A stretch of 64,000 nucleotides of DNA from Symbiotaphrina buchneri (taxonomy: Eukaryota; Ascomycota; Symbiotaphrinales; Symbiotaphrinaceae), in the NCBI GenBank assembly GCA_001599915.1, contig BCIG01000034.1:62001-126000 (forward strand). The letters are read 5' to 3'. The translations under genes and the position numbers were made by a program. Position 1 is the first letter of the stretch, and every line of letters starts with the position of its first letter. Below the pieces are notes generated by a model. The model ran no database searches. It saw only the letters and a list, made by a program, of their open reading frames with translations, and was not told the DNA's origin. Positions 10,403 to 21,214 of this stretch are shown here, one piece after another.

Positions 10403-13400
10403 TTAGGCAGATGATTGTCCACCCGTGTTTCCATCCGCACCACCTGCATCCATGTTCACATCTCCGTCACCATCTTCACTGTCTGCCGACTGACCGTTGC
10501 TGGGAGGAGCGTTGCCTACAGGAGCATCGCTTGTAGGAGCATCGCTTGTAGGAGCATCGCTTGTAGGACTATCGCTTGCAATATCCGCATTTGCCTGTTC
10601 TTGTTGGGCGGCACGGGCCTGGCGAAGTAATCTCGACGACGGATGTCTCCTGAGCCGGGGTCGGGTAGAAGGCAGCGCACGATTATGCCTGACAACGTCC
10701 AAATAAGTGGTCGGCTGTGCGCTGACCCCACGTACTCGGTATGGATCAACGATGATTGGGGGAGAACGGGCAGTGCCTGTCTCACGTTGACGCCTGCTGG
10801 AGGGACTGCTCGAAGTCGGAGGCACGGTGGGGTTATCCGGGGAACCTTGAGTGAACGGCCCTGGGTTGGATTGCGGTGTCTGCGACGGTGCCGGGTTGCT
10901 CCACTGGCCAAGGTTAGATTGCGGTGCGTGCGGTGCCTGTGGGTTGCCGGCATGACCTGGGCTAGACTGATGTGTCAGGGGGGCGGGCGGGTTGCTGCCG
11001 CGACTGTTGTGGACCGGAGGACCCTGAGAAGACTGACCCAGGTTAAATTGATGTGCCGGAGGTGGCGGGGGGTTCATGCTCCCAGACGGGCCGCGATTGC
11101 GAACTGGAGAATCTTGAGCAACCAGACCCGCGTTAGATTGAAGTGCCGGCGGTGGCGGGGGGTTCATGCTCCCGGACTGGCGACGATTGCGAACTGGAGA
11201 ACCCTGAGAAGACTGACTCAGGTTAGATCGATGTACCGGCACTGGCGGGGGATTCATGCTCCCAGACAGGCGGCCGTTGCGAACTGGAGAACCTTGAGCA
11301 ACCAGACCCGCGTTAGATTGATGTACCGGCACTGGCGGGGGATTCATGCTCCCGGACCGGCGGTGGTTGGGAATTGGAGAACCTTGAGAAACCAGACCCG
11401 TGTTAGATTGAAAAGGCTGCCATGGTTGCGGGTTCCTGCTCTCGGACGGGCGGCGGTTGCGGACTGGAGTACGTGGGGCAATCATGTGGCCTTGACTCGC
11501 TCCAGCACGTTCAGCTTCAGGAGCTTCATCGATAGACCCGGCATGCGTCGAGGGAGGACTGCCTTCACTGCCTTGATACGGCCTGGAGAGCCCGAAATTA
11601 TCCTGAACATCTTCGCCGCGAGAGGCTGCAGCCCTGTAAGTTGGGCCAAGATCAAATGCAGGAATATCAACGTTCGTTTGCCTTTGCCCAGGAGTGTGGC
11701 GTGCAATACGTTGGTTAGGCCCGAGATTAAAGGTCGTAATATCCGCGGTTGATTGCCTACATTCGCGATTGTAGTCCGCAAGGCGCTTCTTTCGTTCTGC
11801 TGACCTTGTAGGACGGTCGGTTTCGGGGCTGGTGTTGAGATTGCCGGCCGGAGCACTTGGCGAAATGAATGGATCTTCAAGACCAACAGGGGCCGTTCCT
11901 GGATTTTGGGGCACCAGCCTGGAAAGACGATGGCTCTGACGGCTACTTGACTGATTACTAGCTGGACCTTGTACCAGAGTAAACAGATTCCTGGACTCGG
12001 CCGTGCCAGTTCCTGTATTCCGCCTCGTCCGCTCTTGAAATCTTCGAGTTCGAGGGCCAGGACTCCCATTAGACACCGAAGTATTTGACGGCGTGGAGAA
12101 GTTTCTGACATGGGTAGAGCCACTTGCCGCTCCTTGATTTTGCCTCCTGGGGGCGCTGGGGGTGACACGGGGACGTTTTTCTGGAAGTGGAGTATCATAC
12201 TGGAGAGGGCTCGAAGGGACAGATTCTCCATCCTGGTCTGATGAGGACACTTGTGAGTGACCTCCAGATCCGCGCTCCGGGTCATCTGCCGACTGCATTT
12301 CTGCGTCTTCTTCGAGTTGACGGTAGGTCTCAGGGGTGTTGCGAATTCTGGTATGTGAACCGGTTCTGATACGATCTTGTGGCGTCACGGAGACACGTCC
12401 GGGTTCGTCCGATGTCTCGTAGGCAGGTCGAACTCGTTGTCGGCACGGAGTTCTGGACTGGTTCTCAGGCGTTTCGCTCATAGCCTCACGTTTCCTCTTG
12501 GTTGGCTTGCGTGTGTCAATATCCGGACGTGGTCTGATGTTCAGAATTAGCCTCTGGATCCGAGGTGGGTTGTTGTCAGGTGGAGGTGTTGAAGGATGCA
12601 AAGAAGACGCTCCAGCGAGTGGTGTATCTTCTCGCCGCTGACGAATCGATTCACGTGTAGCATTGTGGGTGAAAGTAGGGCTAATTTCATGATCATAGTC
12701 ACTTTCAATTGTCTCGGCGGCCGTATCGGGCGAACGGGTTAGGGGCGACATCGTCGAGGACGTCGACCGACGACGAGCCCTAGCCCTGATTCGTCGCCCA
12801 GGTGTCGTGGGAGGGTGAATTGAAACATCTCGAGACTGAACAGTCCGTCCACGTTCACTGCCTCTAGTACTCCTCCAGACTGGCTGGCTCGGAGAAGGCG
12901 TGATAGTTGAAGGGTTGACAGTTGGACGTCTGCTCGCACCCGCATTGCTGCTCCTGCTACTCATTGTATTGAGTCCGATTGCACCCAGCACCACCGGACG
13001 TACCAAGCCTTCCTTCATCTCCTCAGGTACAGCACCGGGGTTGACGATATGCCACCAGCCACCAGTCCACTCCCCGTCCTTACCGACACTCCCTATATAT
13101 TCCTTCCATTCCCATCCTCTCTCAGTGTTGATGTTGTCCATACAACGCCGACATGCACTCCACTTACAGAGCGTGCACCTACGCACGTCTGACTCTGCTG
13201 TTGCACGTGCCTCGCAGCAATCACATTTATTAGTTCGAGCTTTGGCCGGTTCAAAAACCGTATGTATAACTGGCGCCAGCATCGAATCCGGGTCGGTCGA
13301 CGGCAGGATCTGCTGCCAGAAGGTAGTGGGTGTGTGGGGTATTACCCTGGAAAATGTAGGCAGGTCTGCTGTAGTCGCCTCGCCCATAGCTGGGGAAGGA

Positions 13401-13735
13401 GTGTTGAGAGGTACAGGACTAGAATGGCGGCGCATTGACGATCGCCTAGATTGTCCAGCATCTTGTGTAATATCTAGGCGTGGTGTAGCAGATGTGTTGA
13501 TAGGTACAGGACGAGAAATGCGCCGCATTGATGATCGTCTAGATTGTCCAGCATCTTCTGGAATATTTAGGCTTGACGTAGCAGATGTTGTAGGAGAAGA
13601 AGCAAATTTGTCCTCACTTGGGGACACATATCCGGACAATTGTTCAACAGGAGTCCCTTGTGTAGATGCATCACGCAAGGGTGGTGGAGAGTTCAGAACA
13701 GAGATAATGGACATGATTGATCTATGAGATGCCAT
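10403..13735 (-). CDS. Large intrinsically disordered repeat protein with an N-terminal Cys cluster, unknown function
   Basis: Single uninterrupted frame of 1,110 codons; I do not recognise a named family. Residues 1-130 hold two copies of an Arg/Ser motif (DAGQSRRSSMRR). A Cys-rich patch near residues 170-195 (CDCCEAR...CTLCKWSACRRC) looks like a small zinc-binding module and is followed by a Trp-rich stretch (GWEWKEYIG...WTGGWWHIVNPG) that is probably the only folded part. The remainder is Ser/Pro/Arg/Gln-rich and disordered, with several KRKR/RRR clusters that could direct it to the nucleus. Near the C-terminus are 30-residue repeats (SGSMNPPPVPVHQSN...) and a SDAPT repeat, then an acidic tail (SEDGDGDVNMDAGG). 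A minus-strand TATA-like box is at 13948-13956. Absence of introns and of frameshifts over 3.3 kb argues for a real gene. Confidence 0.75.
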   Translation of the reverse strand: MASHRSIMSIISVLNSPPPLRDASTQGTPVEQLSGYVSPSEDKFASSPTTSATSSLNIPEDAGQSRRSSMRRISRPVPINTSATPRLDITQDAGQSRRSSMRRHSSPVPLNTPSPAMGEATTADLPTFSRVIPHTPTTFWQQILPSTDPDSMLAPVIHTVFEPAKARTNKCDCCEARATAESDVRRCTLCKWSACRRCMDNINTERGWEWKEYIGSVGKDGEWTGGWWHIVNPGAVPEEMKEGLVRPVVLGAIGLNTMSSRSSNAGASRRPTVNPSTITPSPSQPVWRSTRGSERGRTVQSRDVSIHPPTTPGRRIRARARRRSTSSTMSPLTRSPDTAAETIESDYDHEISPTFTHNATRESIRQRREDTPLAGASSLHPSTPPPDNNPPRIQRLILNIRPRPDIDTRKPTKRKREAMSETPENQSRTPCRQRVRPAYETSDEPGRVSVTPQDRIRTGSHTRIRNTPETYRQLEEDAEMQSADDPERGSGGHSQVSSSDQDGESVPSSPLQYDTPLPEKRPRVTPSAPRRQNQGAASGSTHVRNFSTPSNTSVSNGSPGPRTRRFQERTRRNTGTGTAESRNLFTLVQGPASNQSSSRQSHRLSRLVPQNPGTAPVGLEDPFISPSAPAGNLNTSPETDRPTRSAERKKRLADYNRECRQSTADITTFNLGPNQRIARHTPGQRQTNVDIPAFDLGPTYRAAASRGEDVQDNFGLSRPYQGSEGSPPSTHAGSIDEAPEAERAGASQGHMIAPRTPVRNRRPSESRNPQPWQPFQSNTGLVSQGSPIPNHRRSGSMNPPPVPVHQSNAGLVAQGSPVRNGRLSGSMNPPPVPVHRSNLSQSSQGSPVRNRRQSGSMNPPPPPALQSNAGLVAQDSPVRNRGPSGSMNPPPPPAHQFNLGQSSQGPPVHNSRGSNPPAPLTHQSSPGHAGNPQAPHAPQSNLGQWSNPAPSQTPQSNPGPFTQGSPDNPTVPPTSSSPSSRRQRETGTARSPPIIVDPYRVRGVSAQPTTYLDVVRHNRALPSTRPRLRRHPSSRLLRQARAAQQEQANADIASDSPTSDAPTSDAPTSDAPVGNAPPSNGQSADSEDGDGDVNMDAGGADGNTGGQSSA
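10509..10574 (-). repeat. 15-bp microrepeat encoding SDAPT units
   Basis: Four consecutive copies of a 15-bp unit (AGGAGCATCGCTTGT with the last copies diverged) encode the SDAPT-type pentapeptide run close to the C-terminus of the disordered protein. Confidence 0.8.
10951..11490 (-). repeat. 90-bp coding tandem repeat (30-residue unit)
   Basis: Inside the disordered-protein gene, the landmark GTTAGATTG (plus strand) recurs at 11041, 11131, 11221, 11311 and 11401, exactly 90 bp apart, with diverged partial units on both sides. Each unit encodes one 30-residue Pro/Asn/Ser/Gln block, so the array is frame-neutral. Confidence 0.85.
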
Positions 13736-13947
13736 ACTGGAAGGAAAATGGAAGGCCTGATTCCAATGAAAAAGAAAGAATGTTCTAACAAAGTATCTTG
13801 CAAAAGGGGTTGATGATGTAAGAGATGATATGTTGATCTTGAAAGCTTGCCTGAGCTCAAGAGCTGGTGGGAAAGGTTAGAATGTATGGGAAAGGTTACG
13901 AATGTATGAGAAATGAGAAATGGATAAGACTGTCAGGGCACAAAGCA

Positions 13948-13956
13948 CTTATATAG
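13948..13956 (-). promoter_or_regulatory. TATA-like box upstream of the disordered-protein gene
   Basis: Reads CTATATAAG on the minus strand, about 213 bp before the ATG at 13735. Assigned by motif and position only; the rest of 13736-14208 shows no gene. Confidence 0.4.
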
Positions 13957-14208
13957 AAAGGGATGCAAAAGCTTGACTCACCCCTTTCAGACCCGAGAAC
14001 TCCAGTGATGTACCGTGTATTCTGGAGTGACGATGAGGGTGAGGCTCAGAAGACAAGCAAAGCATGATCAAGCGGTAAATGCGTGGAGCACGTGAACGGC
14101 TTCGTCTGTGACAAGCCATCCATTATCACGAGGAATGGAACGTGATAAGAGTGTAAGTAAATGTTAGATTAAACCATCTTTCACTTAAATGTCGATGGTC
14201 AAGCTCTT

Positions 14209-17200
14209 TCACCAAATCCTCTTTGCAACCATACTGTACCTGCTCACATGGTCATAATCTGATTCTCCTTTCCTTTCCTTCTCCCGTGTAGCTTTTTCTC
14301 GCTCTCGCAGGTGACGTGCTCCATCGGGGTCATCCTGGTATATCCATCGTCTTTTGTCTTCAGCAACTTCGACAACACCCCAGCCGCCCAGCCTTTTACC
14401 ATCAGCATGGACGTTTTCACGCTCCCGTTCCTTCATGCTTCTGTACCTCCTTCGAGCTAGGTTCAGGAGGATCATGCCGAGAACCAGTTTCAGGGCGAGC
14501 AACAGAAGAAAAGCGACCAAGAACACCATGACCATGGTCGAGAATGCGATCGCATCATCCAGACTCCACCAAAAGCCTGTCGTATTAGGGCCGGCACCAA
14601 ATGACGACCTGCCCAGCGCTGAGCGAAATATTTGGTCGATGTGTTGTAATGCTGCTTTTGTTGCAGGCGATGTGGCAGCCGATGTCGCTTCGGATAGGGC
14701 TGTAGCTGTAGACGGAATAGGAGGAGGCATGTGCGTTGCGAGGAACATGTGATACGTCTGCATTGAAGCACGAATGAAGAGACAGGCAAGAGGGAAGACC
14801 GGGAGACCGAGACGCCGCGTAAGATTTTGGTCGGTAAATGCCTGAATACGTGAGCAACATACTTGAGAAGAGCTGTGTGGATCTCACATTTGAATAATAA
14901 TCCTTCGCCAGTATGTCCAAGAACCGGCCATATATAGCTGGCTTTGTAAGATTAAATTTGGTGATATAGCAGTGCTTCAACCAATCCACCAACATCTCAC
15001 TGCCCAACACAAGGAGGAAGGGTCCCATGACTTGGCCTGTCCAACTCGGCAGGATTGTGAAGCTTCTCGGTAGAATGCTGTTTCTTGGCAAAACTGGTTC
15101 ACCGACGTTTCCACTGTTAGAGCTGTAATCGATGCTCAACCCGCCGACCTCGATGATATTCCTCAGAGCGATAATCAGAAGCATCAGCCATAATTGAAAA
15201 CGTTCAACGACGTCAGCGCAGGTTAATTGGAAGAGGTTTTCTTTTTCAAACTTCTTGAAAACAGTCGACTTGATCTCCACAAACTGATTCGACATGAGTA
15301 GTGTGAGTAGAGCATTGGAGTATGAATTGACTGCCACATTGAGTGTGATAACTTGGTAGAAGAGGGCCGTGGCATGTATAACATTATAGATCAATGCGAG
15401 AACAAACATGCCAAAGGGACGAAGCACCTTGCTGCGTCCGTTCGCTTTCCGTTCCAATATCTCTTTCGAGAAGAGACATTCGAAGATATCCTGGCCAAGG
15501 GCTGAGAAGAGTCGATCACAAACCTGTTACATTGTCAATCTCCTATCCTTCTCGGGAAACAGGCAATACTTACTTCAAGCACATTATAAATCACATACAG
15601 TTTGATGGCTGCTTGACCACGGATACCATGATACATCCTACTTGCGTCGAACTTCATAAGTATCATACAGCTGCAAATGACGAGGAACCCCTTCAGAATG
15701 TCGGCTTTATGAGTTGGAAGTAGGGTGGACGGTGTAGATTTTGACCTCCTATGTCTCTGGTCGGTAGTCTTATAGCCCCTTTTGATCTGTTCCGACTGCC
15801 CAGACGAAGCAACTTTGGTCGGTGCTTCAACTTCCGCCAATCCCGGAGTTGGGAGGTCGTTCGATGAAGGTCGTCTCGACGGAACGGGGAGTCCTGCTTT
15901 ACTATCTCGCCGCCGTTTCCTCATTCGCCCAAAACCTTCATAGATGATGGTAGAAATGTCGCCGACCTCTTTCGTCAGGTTTGTCGTAATCCATCGACCA
16001 ACGATCACAAGGGCCTTGAGGAACCGTAGGGGGAGTATGGTGAACGTGTATAGCCAGCAATCCAAACAGGCCAGTGTACCAAAGACAAGGACTTGTTCTA
16101 ACTGCAGCGGAAGCAATAGAAAGTTCAACAACCGCTCGATTTTTACCCGGGAAGACTCGTAAGGGAAATCACTAGTCGCAGAATGATGAATGTAGAGCGG
16201 TGATGGACGATCAGACGCAAGCTCTAGTTGAAGATATGTAGGTATCGAGAGCGGTGGAAGCGGGATAGTGGCTGGCATTGGTGATGGGGTCGGATCAGGA
16301 GATGGTGGACCAAGCTTGGGTTGTGCATTACCCTTGGCGTTTAGCTGCAAGGGTGCGGGTGCGTTGCGATGGACCCGTGATGAGTGTCCTCCGCCTGCCG
16401 TCGGCTTCTCGGAATGAGTCCTGCGGATTATAGGAGGCGTAGAGATAGTCCTGGACGAGAAGCTCGGCCGCGCTGCCGTCGAGAACACCTGACTAGTGCC
16501 AGAAGCGAGCGGACTGACTGTGTCGCCTTCTGACACTTGATGCTTTCGTATAGGCCCACCAGACTGGTGCTTTTCATCGTAAGGTGATGGAGTCTCAACA
16601 GAAGCTTCCGATGCTAGTGGATGATCCAGTTCAATGGCTGCACCCAGAACCTGCGGTATTGATTCCGCGGTGTCAGACACCGTATATCGGGGAAGAGAAT
16701 CCGGGCATGATGTGAGTTCTTCCAGCTTTGCAGGCGATAGTTTCAGCACCTTCTCCTGGTCCTGCGACTTCCTAGATGGATCGATCAAGTTTGCAGCATC
16801 TTCAACGTCCTTATCCGCCATATGCCGTCCACTGTCAGCTTTTGACTGGGGCACTGAATCCTGAGACGCTGATGTATTCACTTGGCCGTGGCCGCCTTTT
16901 GTATCTTTCGATTCGTAACGGCCCTTGCCTGACCCATTAAGTTGGAGTCTTCCGGCAACATCTTGTCGTGATGAGCCAGTTGTATACTCTGTTTCACGAA
17001 CGGGAGAGAGTTCCGGAGAAGGAAGGTGGCCATTTGGTGTTGCTTTGCTGTTGTCTATGTCGAGGTACAGTTGACCTACCACAGGAGAAGTGATAGTTTT
17101 GTTGCTGCCACCATTCAAGCTAGGATGGCGCTGCTGACGATCCGGTAGGAATCCATTTCCGCTCGATGCATAACCATCACTTCCTTTTCGTTCGTCGCCA

Positions 17201-17214
17201 TCTCCGTTGCTCAT
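14209..17214 (-). CDS. EMP65: EMP65/TAPT1 family ER membrane protein
   Basis: Orthologue of yeast Emp65, which with Slp1 forms an ER complex protecting soluble proteins from degradation, and of animal TAPT1. Exons 17214-15574, 15523-14888 and 14841-14209 (introns 15524-15573 and 14842-14887, GT-AG, in phase) give about 969 residues. The first 350 or so residues are disordered and Ser/Pro-rich. The TAPT1 domain begins near YLQLELASDRPSPLY and includes ERLLNFLLLPLQLEQVL, the DILKGFLVICSCMIL membrane segment, IYNVLEVCDRLFSALGQDI and ALIYNVIHATALFYQVITLNVAVNSY (shown here in part), with several hydrophobic helices. A final membrane helix (FSTMVMVFLVAFLLLLALKL) precedes a basic tail. The ATG at 17214 is the first in the open frame; codons upstream stay open to 17313 but begin with GTG and follow a possible acceptor, so an extra 5' exon is possible. 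Confidence 0.9.
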
Positions 17215-18193
17215 GCTTGCGACGCTGGACAATTTGTAGCCTAAAGCACGTCTGTCGAAGAGGTAGAGGCCTCCGGCATCGTAAGCCTCGGCCGTCTCCA
17301 GTCGCTCATGCACTGAAGTATCACATACCCCGGAAAGAAGGCTACGGTAGGTATTTGTTTAGCAGAGAGTCAAGACGCGTGTGAGGTGCTGCGGCCGCGA
17401 TAACGTCGAAGCTTAATCAGTGGCATCTTCCGGGAGCTATCAGCTGAAGCGGCTAGGAAGAAATGGACAACCGTTGTCTAAAGCTTAACCGAAACAGCCT
17501 TTCTCCTGCCAACGTCCAAGTCGACCTGGCTGGCTAACAGGGTGTTTCCTGCCACACTAGACTACCTTATCTTTTAACACTGTGCCTAGAATCTGGACGG
17601 CGGGGGATGTCCGAGTGAGAAATATGACGGTAAAGATAACTGACTGTGCTTGAGTCAATCTAGCCGTAATCTTCGAGCGTCTTCAATGATACCATACTGG
17701 CCTGAACTTGTGTGAAGATGGGCCATCTCTGCCTCCCTACAGCCTGTGGTTGCACTGCGTTCTGATGCCTTCAAACAAGATATCAAATTTCTCAACTGGG
17801 TGTGAATATTGCAGCATGGGCAGTGTATCTTTCGACCACATCTGACGGGATAAGTCAAAGTCCATTTACACACCTTCCTCGCTTCTTTTTTCTCAATCCA
17901 CAAGATTTGCCATATGCACATCATTGCCAGCCCTTGAGGATGTCACAACGACCTACGCTAGTGGAATACGCACCATGTTTGCATGCACTTGATTGGAGAC
18001 TCTGCAAATCATCTAGAGTCGAACACATCTACGTCAGTCCGGGAAGCGCAGATCTTCAGTACCTGCAGTGTCATATTAAACTTTGCAACGTGGGATGCAT
18101 GCACACACGCCCTAAAATACATGGACCGCGATTCCAAAGTAAAAGACTCCCAGAACATATCAGCAATGCATTTCTTTTCCTTTCTCATCTGGA
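17215..18193. other. Intergenic region between EMP65 and the GMPPA-like gene
   Basis: Promoter side of EMP65 and the 3' end of the next minus-strand gene. An open plus-strand frame at 17802-18224 runs antisense to that 3' end and shows no domain. Nothing else seen. Confidence 0.4.
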
Positions 18194-19655
18194 TCACATG
18201 ATAACTTCGTTGGCGACATCCTAAGTCCCTGTTAGCACTCCTGCCAATGAGTATGCGTGGAGCAGAACTTACCCTCTTCAATTCCTTGTACGGCAAGCAG
18301 ATACAGTTCTGCACACGGACCTCATCTCCAACACCGCATTCCTTGCCCAAGATGGTGATACTCTGGACCTTCATGCCGTTCTTGATGATGCTGGTAGAGT
18401 GGCTGCTGACTGGCGTCGGCGTGCCCTCCACACGGGCCCATGCGCCCACCCGGCTGTTCCACCCCACAATGGCGTAGAGTACGCAGGCATCGTGCTTGAT
18501 TTCGGCGTCCTCCAGAACAATAGCTTCCTTGATCCTAGCGCCTGCTCCGATAACCGCACGTGGCCCGATGGAGACATTGGGGCCCAACTTGGCTGTTGGG
18601 TCGACCGTTGCGGAGGGGTGAATGTAGACAGGCGGCAGGATGGTAGCTGAGGGCTTGGCTAGCTCGGGTGACTGTGACTGGAACGCTTTTTGGAGGTATA
18701 GCGCGTTGGCAGGGATGGCTGAGCCGGCTGTCTTGATCTGACGCCAGAAGTCTTTGGTCTCGTAGACGAAGAACTTGCTCGTATCTGCCAGATCCGAGAG
18801 AATATCCTGTTCGAGTCTGATGACCTCGTTTTTCTCTCCGTCTTCCTCGTCTTGGGCGATGAATGACGACTCAAGATTCTCGGACGAGGGGTATGAGAGG
18901 AGCCGCGGACGGTCAGAGCGGCGCTTGATGGCGGTGCGAATCGAGGGGAAGATGCATTCGGTTGAGAAGAGATAGACACCGCAGTTGATGAGGTTGGAGA
19001 TTTGCGACTCGGGCTTTTCGACATAATGGAGGACTCGCTTGGTATGAGCATCGGAAACTATGCAACCGAAGTTTGTGGACGCCTCGTTGCTAACTCTGGT
19101 GCCCAGGATGACGGCTTCGGCATCCTTCTCCTCGAAGAGCCTCAGCATGTCGTTGAGGGGGAATGAGCAACAGACATCCGCATTGATGACGAAGAAACGG
19201 TCCGGTTGGCCCTTGAGAATGGCATCGCGGAAATGATATAGACCACCTGCTGTCCCGAGAGCGGTATATTCGCGAAGGTATTTGATGCTAAGCTGGGGGG
19301 ACTCTCGAGCAGAGTCTTTGATGAAGTCGCGGAACACAGACTCATCGTAGTATCCGACAAGAATCACTTCCTTGATCGCTGGGACCTTGGCCACAGCCAC
19401 GAGGGAGTGCCATATGATCGGGTGTCCTGCAACCTCGAAAAGAGGCTACGAGCGGTCAGCATCCTGATCAATTGGACATATTTCGCACAAGGGGCAAGAG
19501 TGATATCAAATCGGTACCTTTGGAAGATCAAGAGACAAGGGCCTGAAGCGGGTACCTCTGGATGGGCCACCGACCTGGAGTTGCGGTGTAAGTCTGGGTT
19601 TCTATGGCCAGGGTCAGACGCGACCTACCAGGATAACAGCTTTGGTGGCAGGCAT
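18194..19655 (-). CDS. GDP-mannose pyrophosphorylase A-like nucleotidyltransferase
   Basis: Family member of the mannose-1-phosphate guanylyltransferases that supply GDP-mannose for glycosylation; the A-type paralogue is mainly regulatory in animals. Exons 19655-19629, 19574-19518, 19445-18273 and 18220-18194 (three GT-AG introns of 54, 72 and 52 bp) give 427 residues. The first two exons are very short (9 and 19 codons) and together with exon 3 form the signature VGGPSRGTRFRPLSLDLPK...FEVAGHPII. FFVINADVCCSFPLNDML is the metal-binding stretch. From about residue 290, VYIHPSATVDPTAKLGPNVS and following hexads form the left-handed beta-helix. The G-x-x-RGTRFRPL signature and length fit type A better than type B (Mpg1/Psa1). 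The last exon encodes only DVANEVIM. Confidence 0.88.
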
Positions 19656-21214
19656 GTCGCCGGAGGAGCTCTTCGTTCTGGAGGGCACTTTGAGCATCTC
19701 CGCAGTTGTGATTGCTGTATCTATGCGAAATTGGGACCGACGCAAGGAAGAATTGTATTCAATGGCGATGACCAGACACCTTGATGACTTGATTCACGAA
19801 AAGGCCCAAATGTGCCAGATCATCCATCCATTTTGGGGAATCGTCCCTTGCAGCGCCAATTTTAGCGTCATCGTGTCAATGGAACATGCCGCTCCGCACA
19901 TGATCTTCCCCTGAACCAGCGAGCCACTCACCGCCAGATCCAAGGGGCTCCCAACCGAGGGGCAGTAACCCGATCCCAATCTCCTACAATCTGTCCGTGT
20001 CATCTACGTGAACACGCTCCGGGACAAGATGTTGGTGCGGCTACGAAGAAACAACCGGGAGAATATTACGTTTGTTGTCCGTTGACGTGGACTCCAGTAT
20101 TGGCGTACAATACCTTCGAACTCAGATATGCACGGATATTGACCCCCTTGCAAATCATGTTTCAGTGACCGATGGGTTAGAGTGAGGCAGACAGCGGTTG
20201 ACAGGAATCACAGAGAAAACACTGAGCCCATCACTGTAGACTATCCGTCCGCTGTACGGAGTTGGGAATGCTCCTCTATGTAATCTCCTCAGGAGTGTAC
20301 ACTTCAGGGGTTGCATGTACACCTTGCTTCAACAAGATGAGATAAACCAGCGATCCGAGGCGGAATCTTCTGCAACCATTCAATGACAATTGCACCCAGA
20401 TGACCAGCCAAAAGTGTGCATGTTTGCTGTGCAAAGTTGTAAAGCACCGTAACATTTGACCATATCCATTGCGGCACAAGTTGAAGCTTGTAGAACGCCA
20501 ATTGCACTAGTTGTGACGATCGCATTGTGAGATTTCCCAGAGCCTTACGGACCGAAGACGTGCAAGCCGCAGAATTTTGGTGGGCGAGCCCAAGCGAGTC
20601 GTAATATTGCGGGGTCGCTTCCACTGCGCCAGATAAGGGGTCCGCCAAACCTCCACATCCCGACCTGTGACGGTACTAGATGGGCCGGACTGTATCTGAA
20701 CCAACAAGAATAATAGCTGCTTCGGATCCCACAGTGCCGCTGTTCATAATGGGAGCGTATCTCACTTCCCAGCTTGCGCGACGCGTCGTCAATTGTAGAC
20801 ACCGGGCAAGATATAAGGTAACGCAGAGGACCCTCCCTTCATCCTGATTCCAAAGCTCTTCAATTCCTTTGCATTACACATTAGAAAACCCTAGATCTGC
20901 CCGTTTTCTAGCTCTTTGGGCTTCGATTTGTTGTGTCCTGCACTTGTGAATGCTTTGAGCCTTTTTGCCTTGGTAAGCGCACGTCTGGCTTTCTTCTCGC
21001 TGCTACGGCGAGCACATTCACTGCAGCAAGCGACCTGCATCCTCGCACTCTCGCTGAACCAGTTCGAATCTTCTCCAGTCTGCTCCTCTGTACACCTACC
21101 ACCCGGGGTTGCTACGCTGCTTCTGTATTTAAGGCTCTCTGATTTCAGAGCGGAGTGTTTCTTAAGATCGCTTCTTGCCGAAGATCAGTAAGAGATAGTG
21201 TCACCAACCTTACC
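19656..21214. other. Divergent intergenic region, 1.5 kb
   Basis: Shared upstream region of the GMPPA-like gene (-) and the dynamin-like gene (+). Short open frames on the minus strand at 20304-20802 overlap in different frames and show no domain. The last 350 bases look like a long 5' leader of the dynamin-like gene and include a possible acceptor (CTGATTTCAG, about 21137-21146). Confidence 0.4.

Noticed and set aside
10643-11752. 369-codon plus-strand open frame
   Set aside because: Antisense to the 90-bp repeats of the disordered-protein gene; Arg/Trp-rich by-product of the repeat.
12900-13727. 275-codon plus-strand open frame
   Set aside because: Antisense to the N-terminal part of the disordered-protein gene; no domain.
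17802-18224. 140-codon plus-strand frame
   Set aside because: Antisense to the 3' end of the GMPPA-like gene; no domain and no exon signals.
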